Origin: Tamarix chinensis
Taxonomy: Eukaryota > Streptophyta > Magnoliopsida > Caryophyllales > Tamaricaceae
DNA length: 64,000 bases
Assembly: GCA_030549775.1 (NCBI GenBank)
Contig: CM060174.1
Span: 48,960,707-49,024,706, forward strand
Direction: 5' to 3'
Positions 11,792-23,220 of this stretch are shown piece after piece (position 1 is the first letter of the stretch; every line of letters begins with the position of its first letter). The notes under the pieces are model-generated. The model worked only from the letters and a program-made list of their open reading frames with translations, made no database searches and was not told the origin of the DNA. The translations under genes and the position numbers were made by a program.

Positions 11792-12744
11792 ACTTTATTC
11801 CCTAGAATCACCTCTACCACCCCTTCCTCCCCTTAGCCAAAATTCCCCCTGCAACCTCTTCCTTCTTCTCTTCTTTTCCTTTCCTTCTTTTCCTCCACCT
11901 ATCCTTGCACCCATTTTTCCAGTCTCGCAGCCACCACCTCTACTGCCCTGGGCCACCAACCTTCGACCCCTGACCACCATCTACACCCTTACTCCCTCCT
12001 TCACTTAGCCACCAACCTAACTCCCTTACATAAGTTCTCAAACCAACCCCTCCCTTTTCGCCCAACTCCCACTTTGACCTCTATTTTTCCTTCACTCCTT
12101 ACATGCAGCTCACCCTACTCATGCAGCGAGTCCTACATCTTTTTGAGCTGAAATTAATAAATTTTGGAGGCATAAAAATAGTTGGTATTATTATGCACTA
12201 ATTAAGCTTTTGGAAAAAATTATTCTTTTGATTTTAATCCTAATATGCTCATTTTTTGTACTATTTTTAGGTATTAATTTTTACTAATCAAAGCTCAAAC
12301 TTTGAACCGGGGTACTAGTAAGGTTTAATTATTGCTGGAAATAAGGTATCATTATACCCTACTAAAATGTGTGGATATACGTATGCTAGCACATTAGGGT
12401 TTTTAATATGATTATATGCATTAGGTTAAGTGTATTATGACTTGTAGCATGTGTTGGTTATTGAAAAGAAAAGCACATTAATTCATGTGTCATGTGTAGA
12501 AATAATTCTTAAGGTAGGAGCCTTATTGTTAATGATAATGTTAAATACATATTTATGACATGATAAGCTAATATGGTCAATTGTTGCATAGATAATGTTA
12601 ATATGATCCCTAGGGGCATGTTAGTAATTTTTCTTGTGAAAAAGGTGTGGCCTAGATAAGTATGTGTTGTAGATGATAATGAGTATTAATAATAAATAAT
12701 AATAGTCGATGATATTAGATGAGGTATATGGACCATGGATGTTA

Positions 12745-13900
12745 ATGTTTGGTGGAGAAAGGGTATTTTAATAAATTTGGTATAATAGGGGTGAAATGGT
12801 AATTTATAAGAGTAAATGGGATAAAATGGTAACTTAATAAGTAAAAAAGCGCACTTTAGTTTACATGGAAAAGGGATAACTTGGTAATTTTTGTGAGTAA
12901 GAAGGTATTTCGGTAAAATAATTAAATGAGAAGGGTATTTTGGTAATTTGGCATAAAGGAAAGTTATTTTGGTAATTTTGTGAGTAAAAGGGATAAATTG
13001 GTAGTTTAATAAAAAAAAAAGAGTATTTTGGTAATTTTGTGAGTTAAAGGGATAAATTGGTAATTTAATAAAGAAGAAGGGTATTTTGGCAATTTGGCAT
13101 ATAGGAAGGGTATTTTGGTAGTTTTGTGAGTAAAAGGGATAAAGTGGTAATTTAATAAAGAAGAATGGTATTTTGGTAATTTGGCACAAGGAAAGGGTAA
13201 CTTGGTAACTTTGTGAGTAAAAAGGGGTAAAATGATAAATTAATAAGTAAGAAGAGTATTTTGGTAGTTTGGCATAAAGGAAAGATAACTTAGTAATTTC
13301 ATCAATAAAAAGGGGTAAATGGTAAATTAATAAGTAAAAGGGGGCAATTTGGTAATTTTAATAAGAGGGAAAATTCGGTAATTTTAATAAGTAAGAAGTG
13401 TAATTTGGTAATTTTAATAAGTAAGAGGGGCAACTTGGTAATTTAACCAACAAAATGGGTAATTTGTGATTTTAATAAGTATAAAGGGTAGTTTGGCAAT
13501 TTAACAAACCAAAAGGATAATTTGTGATTTTAATAAGTTTGAAGGGTAATTTGGTAATTTTAATAAGTGTAATGGACAACTTAGTAATTTATTTAATAAA
13601 AGGAAAATTTGGCAATTTAATAAACCTGAGGAGAAATTTGATAATTTTAACAAGTATAAAGTGGAGTTCGGTAATTTAACCAACTAGAAGGGTAATTTGA
13701 TAACTTAACAAGTATGAGGGGTAAAGATGATAATTTAATAAGTATAGAGGGTAATTTGGTAATCTAGCAAGTACAAGGGTATTTTGGTAATTATACAAGC
13801 ATAAAGCATAATATAGTAATTTGGCAAGTAAAAGGGGTGACTTGGTAACTTTAAAAATAAGAGAGGTATTTCAGTAATTTCGTAAGTATGAAGGGGTAAA
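12745..13900 (+). repeat. GGTAATTT minisatellite, copy 2
   Basis: Degenerate units of the type AAGGGTATTTTGGTAATTT alternate with GAGTAAAAGGGATAAATTGG, giving an approximately 60-70 base period built from two related half-units. It is the inverted counterpart of 2,545-3,275, but longer (about 1.15 kb against 0.73 kb). Confidence 0.8.
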
Positions 13901-14859
13901 TCAATAAATTGTAAATAATATGCCAATGGATTAAATAATCCTTCATAATAAGACAAACTAATATTAAATAACAGGATAAGGGTATTTAGTAAATCAGTGA
14001 GTACCATAAGAACATGGCATAACATAGGGTTGAATGAACAATTAAGGTTGTGATATCATGTTTACCTCATATTAATGCAAGAAAATGCCTTAATCATTAA
14101 TTATGCACAGAACTGTGGGTTAGATGTAATGGAAGTACATGTTAGGGTTTAAGTGCTCTATAATCCTTTAATATAGACTACTGAACCCTAAGACCGTATT
14201 ATAATTATGATGTGATACCCTTTATAGAATATGAATAAATAGAAACAAATTGTGAAATGGAAATGCATGATAAAAATATGGCATTAGTGGTCTATTTTAG
14301 TTAACCATGGATAAACCTATGAAAAATTATTACTTAATAATAACATAAACAACTGGAAATGGTTAATATGCAGTTTTTATATGTCTTGTGGTCACCTTAA
14401 TTAAGACACTAATAATTAAAGTGGAAGACCTCGAGATCAGAAATGGTAGCTTTTTAGGAGTCACTACCCAAAAGAAATGGTTTAGCCTATGATTATTTTG
14501 GTATTTGCTAATGTGCCTTAGTTCCCTAACTAGGTCCTACATCTTACTCTATCTAGCTCTACTAATCTATTTAGGGGTTGTGCATACTTATAAATTAGGT
14601 ATTCTTGTTAGTAAGATATTGTGTGTCCTCATGTACCTATGCGACCAGGGTACCTTTACGTCCCTAGGTTGATAATTGAAGGGCATTATGTTGCTTGTAT
14701 TCACTAGTAGGACCAGTGTACTTTTGCGTCTTCGGGTTCTTGATCTCCCCCTCAAGTAAAATAAATAGACTTTTTATGCTAATTAAATGGAAAATACTAA
14801 TCGTGTAAAGTGAATGATTATTGAGCCGAGCCCAGATGGATTATATCACATTTACTGGT

Positions 14860-15210
14860 CCATCAGTTATAAAAGTGGCCCAAAGCATTCTGTCCTAGAA
14901 GATGTATATGCATACCAATCTACCAGTTATAATAGTGACCAAAAGTGTGATGCCCTAGAGTATATTCTGATCCACCGACTATAATAGTGGGGGATCCTGA
15001 ACTCAATAATCTAAATCTTGGATGTTAAATAATCATGGAAAATACTAATCACTTACAGTGGAACACCATGTGAGTTAGGACAAACCAATCCACCGATAAT
15101 AATAGTGGCCAAGAGCCTTCTGTCTTGGAGACTGGTCTACTAGTGAATAATAGTGGCTAGGTGTGTTCTATCCTTAAGTGTATTTCCAATCCATCAACTA
15201 TAATAGTGGG
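14860..15210 (+). repeat. Six-box array, copy 2
   Basis: Boxes close to CCACCGACTATAATAGTGG occur near 14,860, 14,921, 14,973, 15,092, 15,139 and 15,191. Between them lie segments with TGCCCTAGAG or TGTCCTAGAAG, the reverse of the inter-box motif in copy 1. Number, order and flanking motif are retained although the intervening sequence has diverged. Confidence 0.7.
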
Positions 15211-15876
15211 GTTCTCACACTCACGTGGATATAATTCGAGAGATGATGATGAATGATGTTTAACTAATGGCATAATACCACAAGTGTTAATTTCATCCTT
15301 ATGATCTATTGATATAATATAAGTATGGCCTTAGGGACTGTCACTTTTGGTAGGTACTGGAGGCATTAAGTAAATGGAAGTTGTGTTGTACAATTCTTAA
15401 TGGATTATGTGTGTAAGTGATCTTAAATGGCTATGATCATTTATATGCATGCGTATGTTATTATCTTTACTTATGTTTAGGTATGATGTGTTGCATGTGA
15501 GCATTGCCTTTTAGTTTGGTATAAAGGGTTACTCAATACCATAGTACTGAAGGGTTTCATTTGTGGGCCCCTACCTATTCAATGGGCAAAGTCTCTTACA
15601 GGTTTTTTTCTATTTCTATTCAGGCTATTATCGAGTAAAAGCATAAGCATTGACTAGAAAATATTTTAGGGTTTCTCTTTTAACCTATTATTTCATTATT
15701 CAAAATGATTTTTCTCTTGTATCCACTATCAGTGGACTTTACCTCTTGTAACGAATTTGATGTGTTGCTTTGATTTAATTGAAGGTTGAATTTGCATAAA
15801 TTATATTATGTTATTTTTAGCCTCATCACTTGGTATAGGAACGGTAGGAGGAAACCGGTATACTACTAAGTGTGGC

Positions 15877-15966
15877 AGTAACATCTCCAAAATTTACTAT
15901 TTTTGCTTCCGCTAATTTCTAAATAAAATAAAAATTTTCGATAGATGAATTTTGGAGGTATTACAA
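15877..15966. repeat. Head-to-head LTR-terminus-like inverted repeat at an element junction
   Basis: The start of the copy 2 3' LTR (AGTAACATCTCCAAAATTT, 15,877) faces GAATTTTGGAGGTATTACA (to 15,964), whose reverse complement is TGTAATACCTCCAAAATTC, another LTR-like 5' end. About 50 AT-rich bases separate the arms. Recognisable Gypsy RT coding starts inside or just after the right arm. Confidence 0.5.
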
Positions 15967-18230
15967 CAGCCTTCAAGAATAATTATGGGTTGTATGAGTG
16001 GTTGGTGATGACATTTGGGCTATGTAATGCACCAAGGTCCTTCATGAGATTGATAACTGAGGTACTTAGATCCTTTCTTGGAGCCTTTGTTGTCATTTAC
16101 CTTGATGATATCTTGGTATATAGAAAGAGTGAGTTCGAGTACATACAACAATTAAAGAGGATGTTTAACAAGCTTAGAGAGGTGAAGCTCTATGGTAAGT
16201 TGAAGAAATGTAATTTTATAATGGAGAGGGTGATTTTTCTTGGTTATAGTGTGAGTGGAGATGGTATTAGAGTTGATCCATCAAAGGTCGAAGCTATCCA
16301 AACATGGCCTATTCCTATTAATGTCCACAAAGTTTGAAGTTTCCATTAGTTGGCCACATTCCATAGGAGGTTCATTAAAGACATCTATACCACTACATCA
16401 CCGATCATATAACTAATGAAGAAAGGAGAGTTCCATTTGAATGATCAAGTGACAAAGGCTTTTGAAGACTTGAAGACAAAGCACCCAAAAGCACCGATAT
16501 TATCTTTACCTTTTTTTGATAAAATATTTGAAGAAACATATAATTCTAGTGGTGTAGGCATTAGGGATGTGTTCTCAAAAGAAGGAAATTGATTAATTTC
16601 TTTAGTGAGAAGTTAAATGGTGCAAGACTCAACTATTCGACCTATGATAAAGAGTTTAATGTTATTGTGAGTTGTTTGGAGACATGAAGTTATTACTTGA
16701 GACCCAAGCCTTTTGTACTTCACTCAGATCATGAGAGTTTGAAGTATTTACATGGTCAAAGGAAGGTGAGTCCAAGACATGCTAAGTGGATAAGCTTCTT
16801 GCAGACATTTATGTTTTCTACAAGACATATGGATGGCAAAGAAAATGTTGTGGTAGATGCATTATCTAATAGGACCATGGTACTTACCATGGTGAATTCA
16901 AAGCTGTTGGGATTTGAGATGTTGAAGAGTTATTATTTCATGAATGATGATTTTGCTATGATCTTCGAAGATTGCAAGAAACAAGGAACTTATGGAGCTT
17001 ATGTTGTTCAAGATGGGTTCTTATTAAAGAAAGATTGTGTGTGCCAAAGACCTCAGTTCGAGACTTCCTAATCAAAAAGGTGCATGAAGGAAGAATTATA
17101 GGACACTTTGGAGTTCACAAGACTTTGAAGTTATAGCAAGAACATTTCTATTAGCCAAGAATGTGAAAGGTAGTACATGTCATAGTTGCTAGGTGTGCTA
17201 CGTGACAAAGGACCGAGACTTTATTCCATAAAGGGTTATATGTGCATTTACCTATTCCTACTCAACCATAGAAAGGTGTTAGTATGGATTTTGTTTTTGG
17301 ATTTCCTAGGATACAATGAGGAATGGATTCTATTATGGTTGTGGTGGATCAATTTTCCAATATGGGTCATTTTATTCTATATCACAAGACAGATGATGCT
17401 ACTCATGTTGTGGATTTGTATTTCAACGAGATTTTAAGATTGCATAGGATTTTGAGACATATTGTTTTAGTTAGAGATGTAAAGTTCCTTAGTTATTTTT
17501 GGAGGACGTTATGGCACATGCTAGGAATGAAGATTCTATTTAGCACGTGACATCATCCTCAAACAGATGGGCAAACTGAAATTACTAATAGAACTTTGGG
17601 TACCTTGGTAACGAGATTGGTGAGTAAGAGTGCTAAGGATTGGGATGTCAAGTTAGCACTTGCAGAGTTTGCTTACAATCAAAGTCCTTCTATTACAACA
17701 AGCTCTAGTCGGTTAGAGATAGTATATGGTATTAATCCATATATGTTGATTGATATGGTACCATTAAAGAAAGGTGAAGTGAAGAGTTATGATGCACAAG
17801 GGATATTGGAGTTCTTTCAAAAATTTCATCAACAAATCAAGCACAATATTTACAAGGTGAATGAGGTATACAAGACAAGAGCAAACAAGCATAGGAGTTA
17901 ACATGTTTTTCAACCAGAAGATTTATTATGATTGCACTTGAGGAAGGAGATATTTCCTAATATAAGGAAACAAAAGCTTATGGTAAGGGCAGATGGTCCT
18001 TTCAAAGTACTTTGAAAGTTTGGGGAATGTGCTTATGAGTTAGATTTGCCAAATTCATATGGTGGAGTACTAAGGACATTCAATGTCGCAAACATTAGCC
18101 CTTATTATGGTGATACAAATTTGATGGAAAGTTCAAATCAAAAAGGGAAGAATAATGCAAGAGCAAACACTCAAGAATTGAAGTTCATAATTATAAAATT
18201 AATTGTTCATCATTTAGAAAGGATCTCCTA
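15945..18230 (+). pseudogene. Ty3/Gypsy pol fragment: RT, RNase H, integrase
   Basis: Coding begins inside RT at TTAFKNNYGLYEWLVM, FGLCNAPRSF, then the catalytic VVIYLDDILVY (intact YLDD) and GYSVSGDGIRVDPSKVEAI. RNase H follows across frame breaks (SGVGIRDVFSKEGN; HSDHESLKYLHGQRKVSPRH near 16,720). Integrase: zinc-binding region near 17,080-17,180, core at 17,320-17,880 ([40 protein letters not shown]), and the C-terminal ECAYELDLPNSYG and TFNVANISPYYGD near 18,030-18,110. In the core the first Asp and the Glu are kept, but the second Asp (usual S-D-R-D) reads L-V-R-D. Several stops and frameshifts (for example near 16,335 and 17,550) break it. The RT part before KTAFK is absent; the fragment at 5,519-6,378 supplies most of what is missing. 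Confidence 0.9.
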
Positions 18231-18254
18231 AAAAATTAAAGACAAATGGATGGT

Positions 18255-18633
18255 TATGTTGCTAGTAATAGATGAAACGTACCTAACAAGCTACTAGGTG
18301 TGGACTTGGATGTGTCTGGCATGCGTGGAGTGCATGGCCACGTGCATAGGGTGAAATGTGTAGCTTGCACGTGTATAATTATTGATTTATCTTATTAATT
18401 AAGTAAGTAATAGGGTTGAAGATTAGCTAGAGCATAAAGTAGCTTAATATCTTTTAGTTAGGTATATTTTGAATTATGCTTTTTAGCTAATTAGTAGATT
18501 AGCTATATAAAGCCATTGAAGTCACGGTTAGATGTAGTTGATGAACAAGTATTGAAGTTGAATGTAATTTGAATTTTTTGTGAGTTTAATTCATGTTTAA
18601 TCGAATCTGTGTGAACAATTAATCTTAAAACCC
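18255..18633 (+). repeat. Probable 3' LTR of the split Gypsy element
   Basis: It follows the integrase C-terminus and is non-coding. TATATAA lies at 18,504-18,510 with about 120 bases of AT-rich leader-like sequence after it, as in LTRs of this size. The left edge is uncertain and no clear polypurine tract was seen. It ends where a TTA-flanked transposon begins (18,637). Confidence 0.4.
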
Positions 18634-19202
18634 TTAGGCTTTGTTTGGTTCATGGAAAATAATAAGCAAAGAAAAAAAGTTACATGGAAACCAATTTTCC
18701 AGTATTTGACTATTTGGTTCTCAGAAAAATTACAGAGGAAGAAAATAAGAAGAAAAAAGTTGGGGAAAGTTATATTGCACCCTTTTCCTTACCAAAATAT
18801 TTGGAAAATATGTAACGATTGTGGAAAATTTTTCGGAAGCTTTGCCCAATTCCGATTCTTCTTCATCTCCTCCTCCTTCAACACCATTATTCTAGCTTGC
18901 CCATTTTTACCTGTGGTCATTTGGTGTTAGCAAGGCCCCAGTGGTGGTCTATGAAAACTAAGGGAGATGGAGGTGGAGCTGTCGGCGTCAGGTTGGAGCT
19001 TTCTCCCCTGTTCGCTAGCCAACCGCTACTACTGGTGTAACTCGTGACACAACTCATCTCCAGTAGTGGCTCAGTAGGTGTTGGTTGGTGACGAGGCTGG
19101 AGCAGTAGCGTTGTGGTGATGGTTCAATGGGGCGTTTAGGGTCGAGGGTCTAAGGGCAGGGAGGAAACGAGATATATGTCCTTCTGTTCATCCATCTAAG
19201 AA

Positions 19203-19438
19203 ATGGAGGCACCCAAAGTTTTTGTTGAGAACCTTCTAGACTTGTCGTAGATGATATGATGAACGATATTTTCTTCCCTACTATTAACGTTGTTGCTAAT
19301 AATTCTACTGATTCCTCCAATGCAAATGCTTTTGATAGCTGTAATTCTTCCATTTTCGGCGCCGATAACATATATCCAACTGGCGGTGACTACGACTATC
19401 ATCGTTTCCTCGACGCTCAATTTGGGCAATCCAGATAA
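19203..19438 (+). pseudogene. Captured N-terminal exon of a GATA-type zinc-finger transcription factor
   Basis: ATG at 19,203 reads MEAPKVFVENLLDLS. After a frameshift near 19,248 the text continues DDMMNDIFF, then NNSTDSSNANAFDSCNSS and FLDAQFGQS, and stops at 19,438. In plant GATA factors of the large subfamily the N-terminal region typically starts MEAP-like, has a (V/I)EDLLDFSNDD motif, an NSTDSS segment, a DSCNSS segment and an (F/L)-x-DAQF segment in this order. The DNA-binding zinc finger is not present, so this would be only the first exon. CAATCCAG followed by ATAACAG at its end looks like a splice donor with GT changed to AT. It lies inside the transposon at 18,637-20,846, so transduplication by that element is likely. 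Family assignment is from recalled motifs and was not searched. Confidence 0.6.
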
Positions 19439-19462
19439 CAGTCACTTACTTTAATTTCTATA

Positions 19463-19478
19463 AATAATAATAATAATA

Positions 19479-19528
<50 letters not shown>

Positions 19529-19529
19529 A
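19463..19529. repeat. (AAT)n-(GAT)n microsatellite
   Basis: An AAT run passes directly into about sixteen GAT units, just downstream of the captured exon. It explains the poly-serine frame on the opposite strand. Confidence 0.95.
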
Positions 19530-20849
19530 AAGAACATTTCAAATTTGCAATTATTTCCGAACAGAAATGAAACTTAAGTAGAAAACTTATGACATACATA
19601 TATACATTTTATTAATAATAGATTACGTTTTGCAGCAACCCCTCCCCCCATCCCAAATGGAATGGAAAAAAAAGGAGTTAGCACTTAGTTTGATTTATTG
19701 TTAGTCAACTGTTATATGATTGTCGAAGGAAAGGGCAGGGAGGTCAAAATCAAAAACATATCCAATAACAAATTTAAAATATTAAAAATTAAAACACATG
19801 ATAAAATAAAAAAAAATATTTTTTTAAATGAAATTAAAACCATATGAATATAAAAAAATTATGATCGGAAACGAATTTATTTAGAATAAATTACAACGAT
19901 AACAGTTAACCAGATTCTAATATGAATTTAAAACTATTGATAAAACCATAAAACAAATCAAAATTAAAATAATTAAATATTTTTATTAAATTATGTTAAT
20001 AAAATCATTAAGTTTAAGAAAACTAAATTTAAAAAATACAAGATATTGTACATTTTAATTAGTATGTGATTGATTTTGGAGCTCAAACAGTGGTTATTTT
20101 AGCTTTACTTAGAGTGTGCGGCTATGTTGGCTGACATCTATTAAAAAAAATTATCAAATCTATTTATAGTTATTTGATACACACATTTCATTATGTAATA
20201 AGATTTTTTTTAGCTTTTTTTGAGTTGATGCTAATAATTTTTCGTAGGAATAAATTTTAACAAGTATTGTTATTTGCTCTATAATTTATTATTAAGTATT
20301 GGAAGGTCTGTACCGACTACCGAACATATATACAAAAAATAAAATAATGAGTTATTGATATTTTATAGAACTAACGACTATAAAGTGACTATAGAGTTAT
20401 TCTTTTTTTTCTCCTATAATTTTTGTGTCATATTTGATATGAAATAGAATATGAAATATTTTGTATATTTTTTTAAACAATTTTGAAAGTTATTGTAATT
20501 TATATATGTAATATTTTAGAATGCTTCTAAAAAAATTAGAATAGTATTGAGTTTATAAAGTTTTTATTATTTTTTAGACACTTTATGAAATTTTTCATGT
20601 ATCAATATAATATTTTAATTTTTATTAAATGTATAAAAGTATTTAAATAATAATAATAATCAACTTTCCTTAGATTTTTTTCTATAAACCAAACATCAAA
20701 AACACTTTCCAAGAATCGTATTTCCATAAAAAAATTTCAACAACCAAATAAAGAAAAAAAAATTGATTTCTCCTATTTTCTTTCCTTCATTTTTCTTTCT
20801 TTCTCATTTTCCTTTCCTTCTTATTTTTTGCAAATAAAATAGAGCCTTA

Positions 20850-22744
20850 ATCTCTTTGTCTGTGTATATTAGATATTGAGTTCTATCCATTCTACACTCC
20901 ATAATCCACATTTTTCTAGCCATTACCTCCACCCAAACATCCCTAAAATCAAAGCCTAATTCAAAGCCTAAATTGACTCTACCATTTGAAACCCTAACTT
21001 TAAAATTCGAACCATAACATAACCCTAACCCTAATTTCAAAGTTCGCTAACCTTAAACCTAACCCTAACCCCAATTTCAAAGCTAATCTCTAAATCTAAC
21101 CCTAACCCACGAAATCATCTTTCATTAAACCCAAACCTTTGAATCATCATCATCACCAACGCACCATTGTCGACTCAACATCATAATCATCTCATCACAT
21201 TTGTACCATCATCATCATTCATCCTTCACCATCAAATCATCATCATCCTATTCGATTAATCATCTTCATTAGCTAACCTTATTCAAATACCTTTATCATC
21301 CATACAACATTTTTTGAAGCTTTTTCTTCTTAATGTCAACATAATTGAGAATTCCATATTCTTGAACACACCATTTCCTTTGGTCATGTGATGATTTTGG
21401 AAACCTCTTCTTCTACCTCTAATGATGAGGAAAAACTAAAAATCTTGTCTTTATTTATTGCTGATGAAGGAGAACTATAAATACTTATCTTTTTGATAAC
21501 TTATATGATTTTTTTTCTTAATTCAAGGATTAATGGTAAATGCTCTCCTTATGGATTTTCTCTTATATGCATTCACTAGAGAGTGTCTAAAATAAGAAAA
21601 ATACTATAAATGAATAAAACATAGAAGAAAAAAATAAAATGAATAATAATAATAATAATAATGAGTCAAGAAAAATGCACACAAAACACTAAAAAAATAC
21701 TAGCAAAATAAAGGAAAAGTTACCAATTAAGCCCTCTTCTTATCAATTTTAGTATAGATAAATAAGGTAATCATTCTAAGTCCAGGATTGAGGGTGCTCA
21801 CCTAACTTTATCTAACTCACAAATAATAAAATAAAATATTATTTCACACATAAAATAAATAATAAGTAACACATAATTATGGGGTAAAATATAAAATAAT
21901 AAAAACCAAATAAAATCAATTAAGATAATAAATATGGGTGAATACCAATGTAAAAAGTGTGACAGGAAAATTGATAGCCATCAATAGACTAAGTAGAAAC
22001 ATAATAACAATTTCTAAATCATATTTTAATCACAAGAAAGAGATTTACCAACATGAAAATTAAAAGTAGGTGCATAAACCTTCCATTACTTCCCCAAAAT
22101 AATTAATATGACAAAGAACCAACTTTAAATCCTATTAAATCATAGTAGTATAGTCATAATAAGCTTCTCCTATATTTAACTAGATTTAATAAATTTGGCA
22201 TAACTAGAAGGATATCAGTATAAGTATCCAAACTAGTACCTCTAGCATATCTAGTTGTATTCATCTCCTTTTGCCCCATGAATCTAAACATACCACTGCT
22301 CCATTTAAAATCACAAAACTATTAGGTGAATTATTATCTAACCTAGTTGTAATTTACATATATATATTCTAGCATGTGCATATTTCCACTTAGCAAGCAT
22401 CTAATCCAACATACTATCACTAGGAAGAAACTAGAATGAGACATGCCCTGTATGAATCATACTTGACATAATCACTCACATAAATGATAATAATTCAGTT
22501 GGAGTTAAAGGGCATTATCTTGAAACAAAGAAAAGTAATATTACATTTCAAACCATGATTTAAGGCTTCAATCTATTTTTGAGTAGAAATTATTTATCCA
22601 ATCTTAATAAATAAATAAATAACATAAAAATTTATATTAAAAATGGAGAATTAAATAATCCAAATTATATATAGATTGAGATTTGACCATTTTAATTAGA
22701 TGAAAAATTGCTCGTTCTTTATTTGAAATAAATTCTTCCATTTT
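20850..22744. other. AT-rich non-coding stretch with scattered CCCTAA motifs
   Basis: No coding seen. At 20,998-21,106 CCCTAA and close variants occur several times, mixed with AATTTCAAAG; 21,130-21,280 is CAT-rich low complexity; 21,645-21,663 is an AAT microsatellite. No LTR or terminal repeat could be defined. Confidence 0.6.
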
Positions 22745-23220
22745 TTTCTCTATCATCTGCATGCATCTTCTAGTCTCTCCTATGTCCCCTCTTCTATTTC
22801 TACACCTTTCCTTCTCTCTCCTATGTCCAATCCCACTTCTGCTCCTATCTCATATCATCATTTTATTTGCACTCCATATGCCACTCCTCTCTCTCTACTA
22901 TCTCATCTCACTTGTCATCCCTTTTCCCTTCATTATCTCATTCTTTATTTTATTTTTATCTTTATTATCCTACCCCTTTATGCATCTACTTCCTCTTCTC
23001 TCTCTTTCCTCCTCACCTGTGATGTCCTATTCATTTTTTTTTGTTGCACTTTTCTGCCCTTCATGTTATCTCTTTTTTCTATCTTCTATGCCATTACACT
23101 TCTTTTTCTTTTGTTTTTCTTTCTTTATTCACCTATATTCCTTCTTCCCCTACATGTCATCTCTTTTTTTTAATCTCATTGATATTGTGTCCTTTTTCTC
23201 TCATGCAGTGTGTTTTGGTT
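22745..23220 (+). repeat. Pyrimidine-rich low-complexity block
   Basis: CT-rich sequence with loosely repeated phrases such as TTCTCTCTCCTATGTCC. It resembles the pyrimidine-rich LTR or leader blocks of the non-coding elements elsewhere in the window. The 180-aa open frame here is leucine-, serine- and phenylalanine-rich with no start context or neighbours that support a gene. Confidence 0.5.

Larger units (their letters stand above)
11792..15944 (+). mobile_element. Non-coding LTR retrotransposon (LARD-like), copy 2, inverted to copy 1
   Basis: Plus-strand order: pyrimidine-rich LTR-like remnant (11,792-12,150), AT-rich stretch (12,150-12,740), GGTAATTT minisatellite (12,745-13,900), spacer, six-box array (14,860-15,210), a conserved tail (15,480-15,876), and a short LTR start (15,877-15,944). 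Each block corresponds in inverted orientation to copy 1. For example AGTGTGGCAGTAA at 15,870 matches TACTGCCACACTT at 869. No gag, protease, RT or integrase motif was found. The 5' end is replaced by the Athila element and the 3' LTR is reduced to about 70 bases before Gypsy RT coding begins. Mobilisation would have needed proteins from another element; that is an inference. Confidence 0.65.
18637..20846. mobile_element. Non-autonomous DNA transposon, PIF/Harbinger-like, 2.2 kb
   Basis: Flanked by TTA on both sides (18,634-18,636 and 20,847-20,849), the target duplication expected for PIF/Harbinger. The left end GGCTTTGTTTGGTT faces a right end that reads GGCTCTATTTTATT in reverse complement. 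Similarity continues inward as inverted A-rich sequence with a second TATTTGGTT motif at both ends (about 18,710 and 20,735). No transposase was found. The middle (18,840-19,440) is much richer in GC than its surroundings and contains a captured gene piece. The remainder is AT-rich. The terminal repeats are weak, so the family call is tentative. Confidence 0.5.

Noticed and set aside
20998..21106. Interstitial telomere
   Set aside because: CCCTAA words are few, irregular and mixed with other sequence; not a TTTAGGG array.
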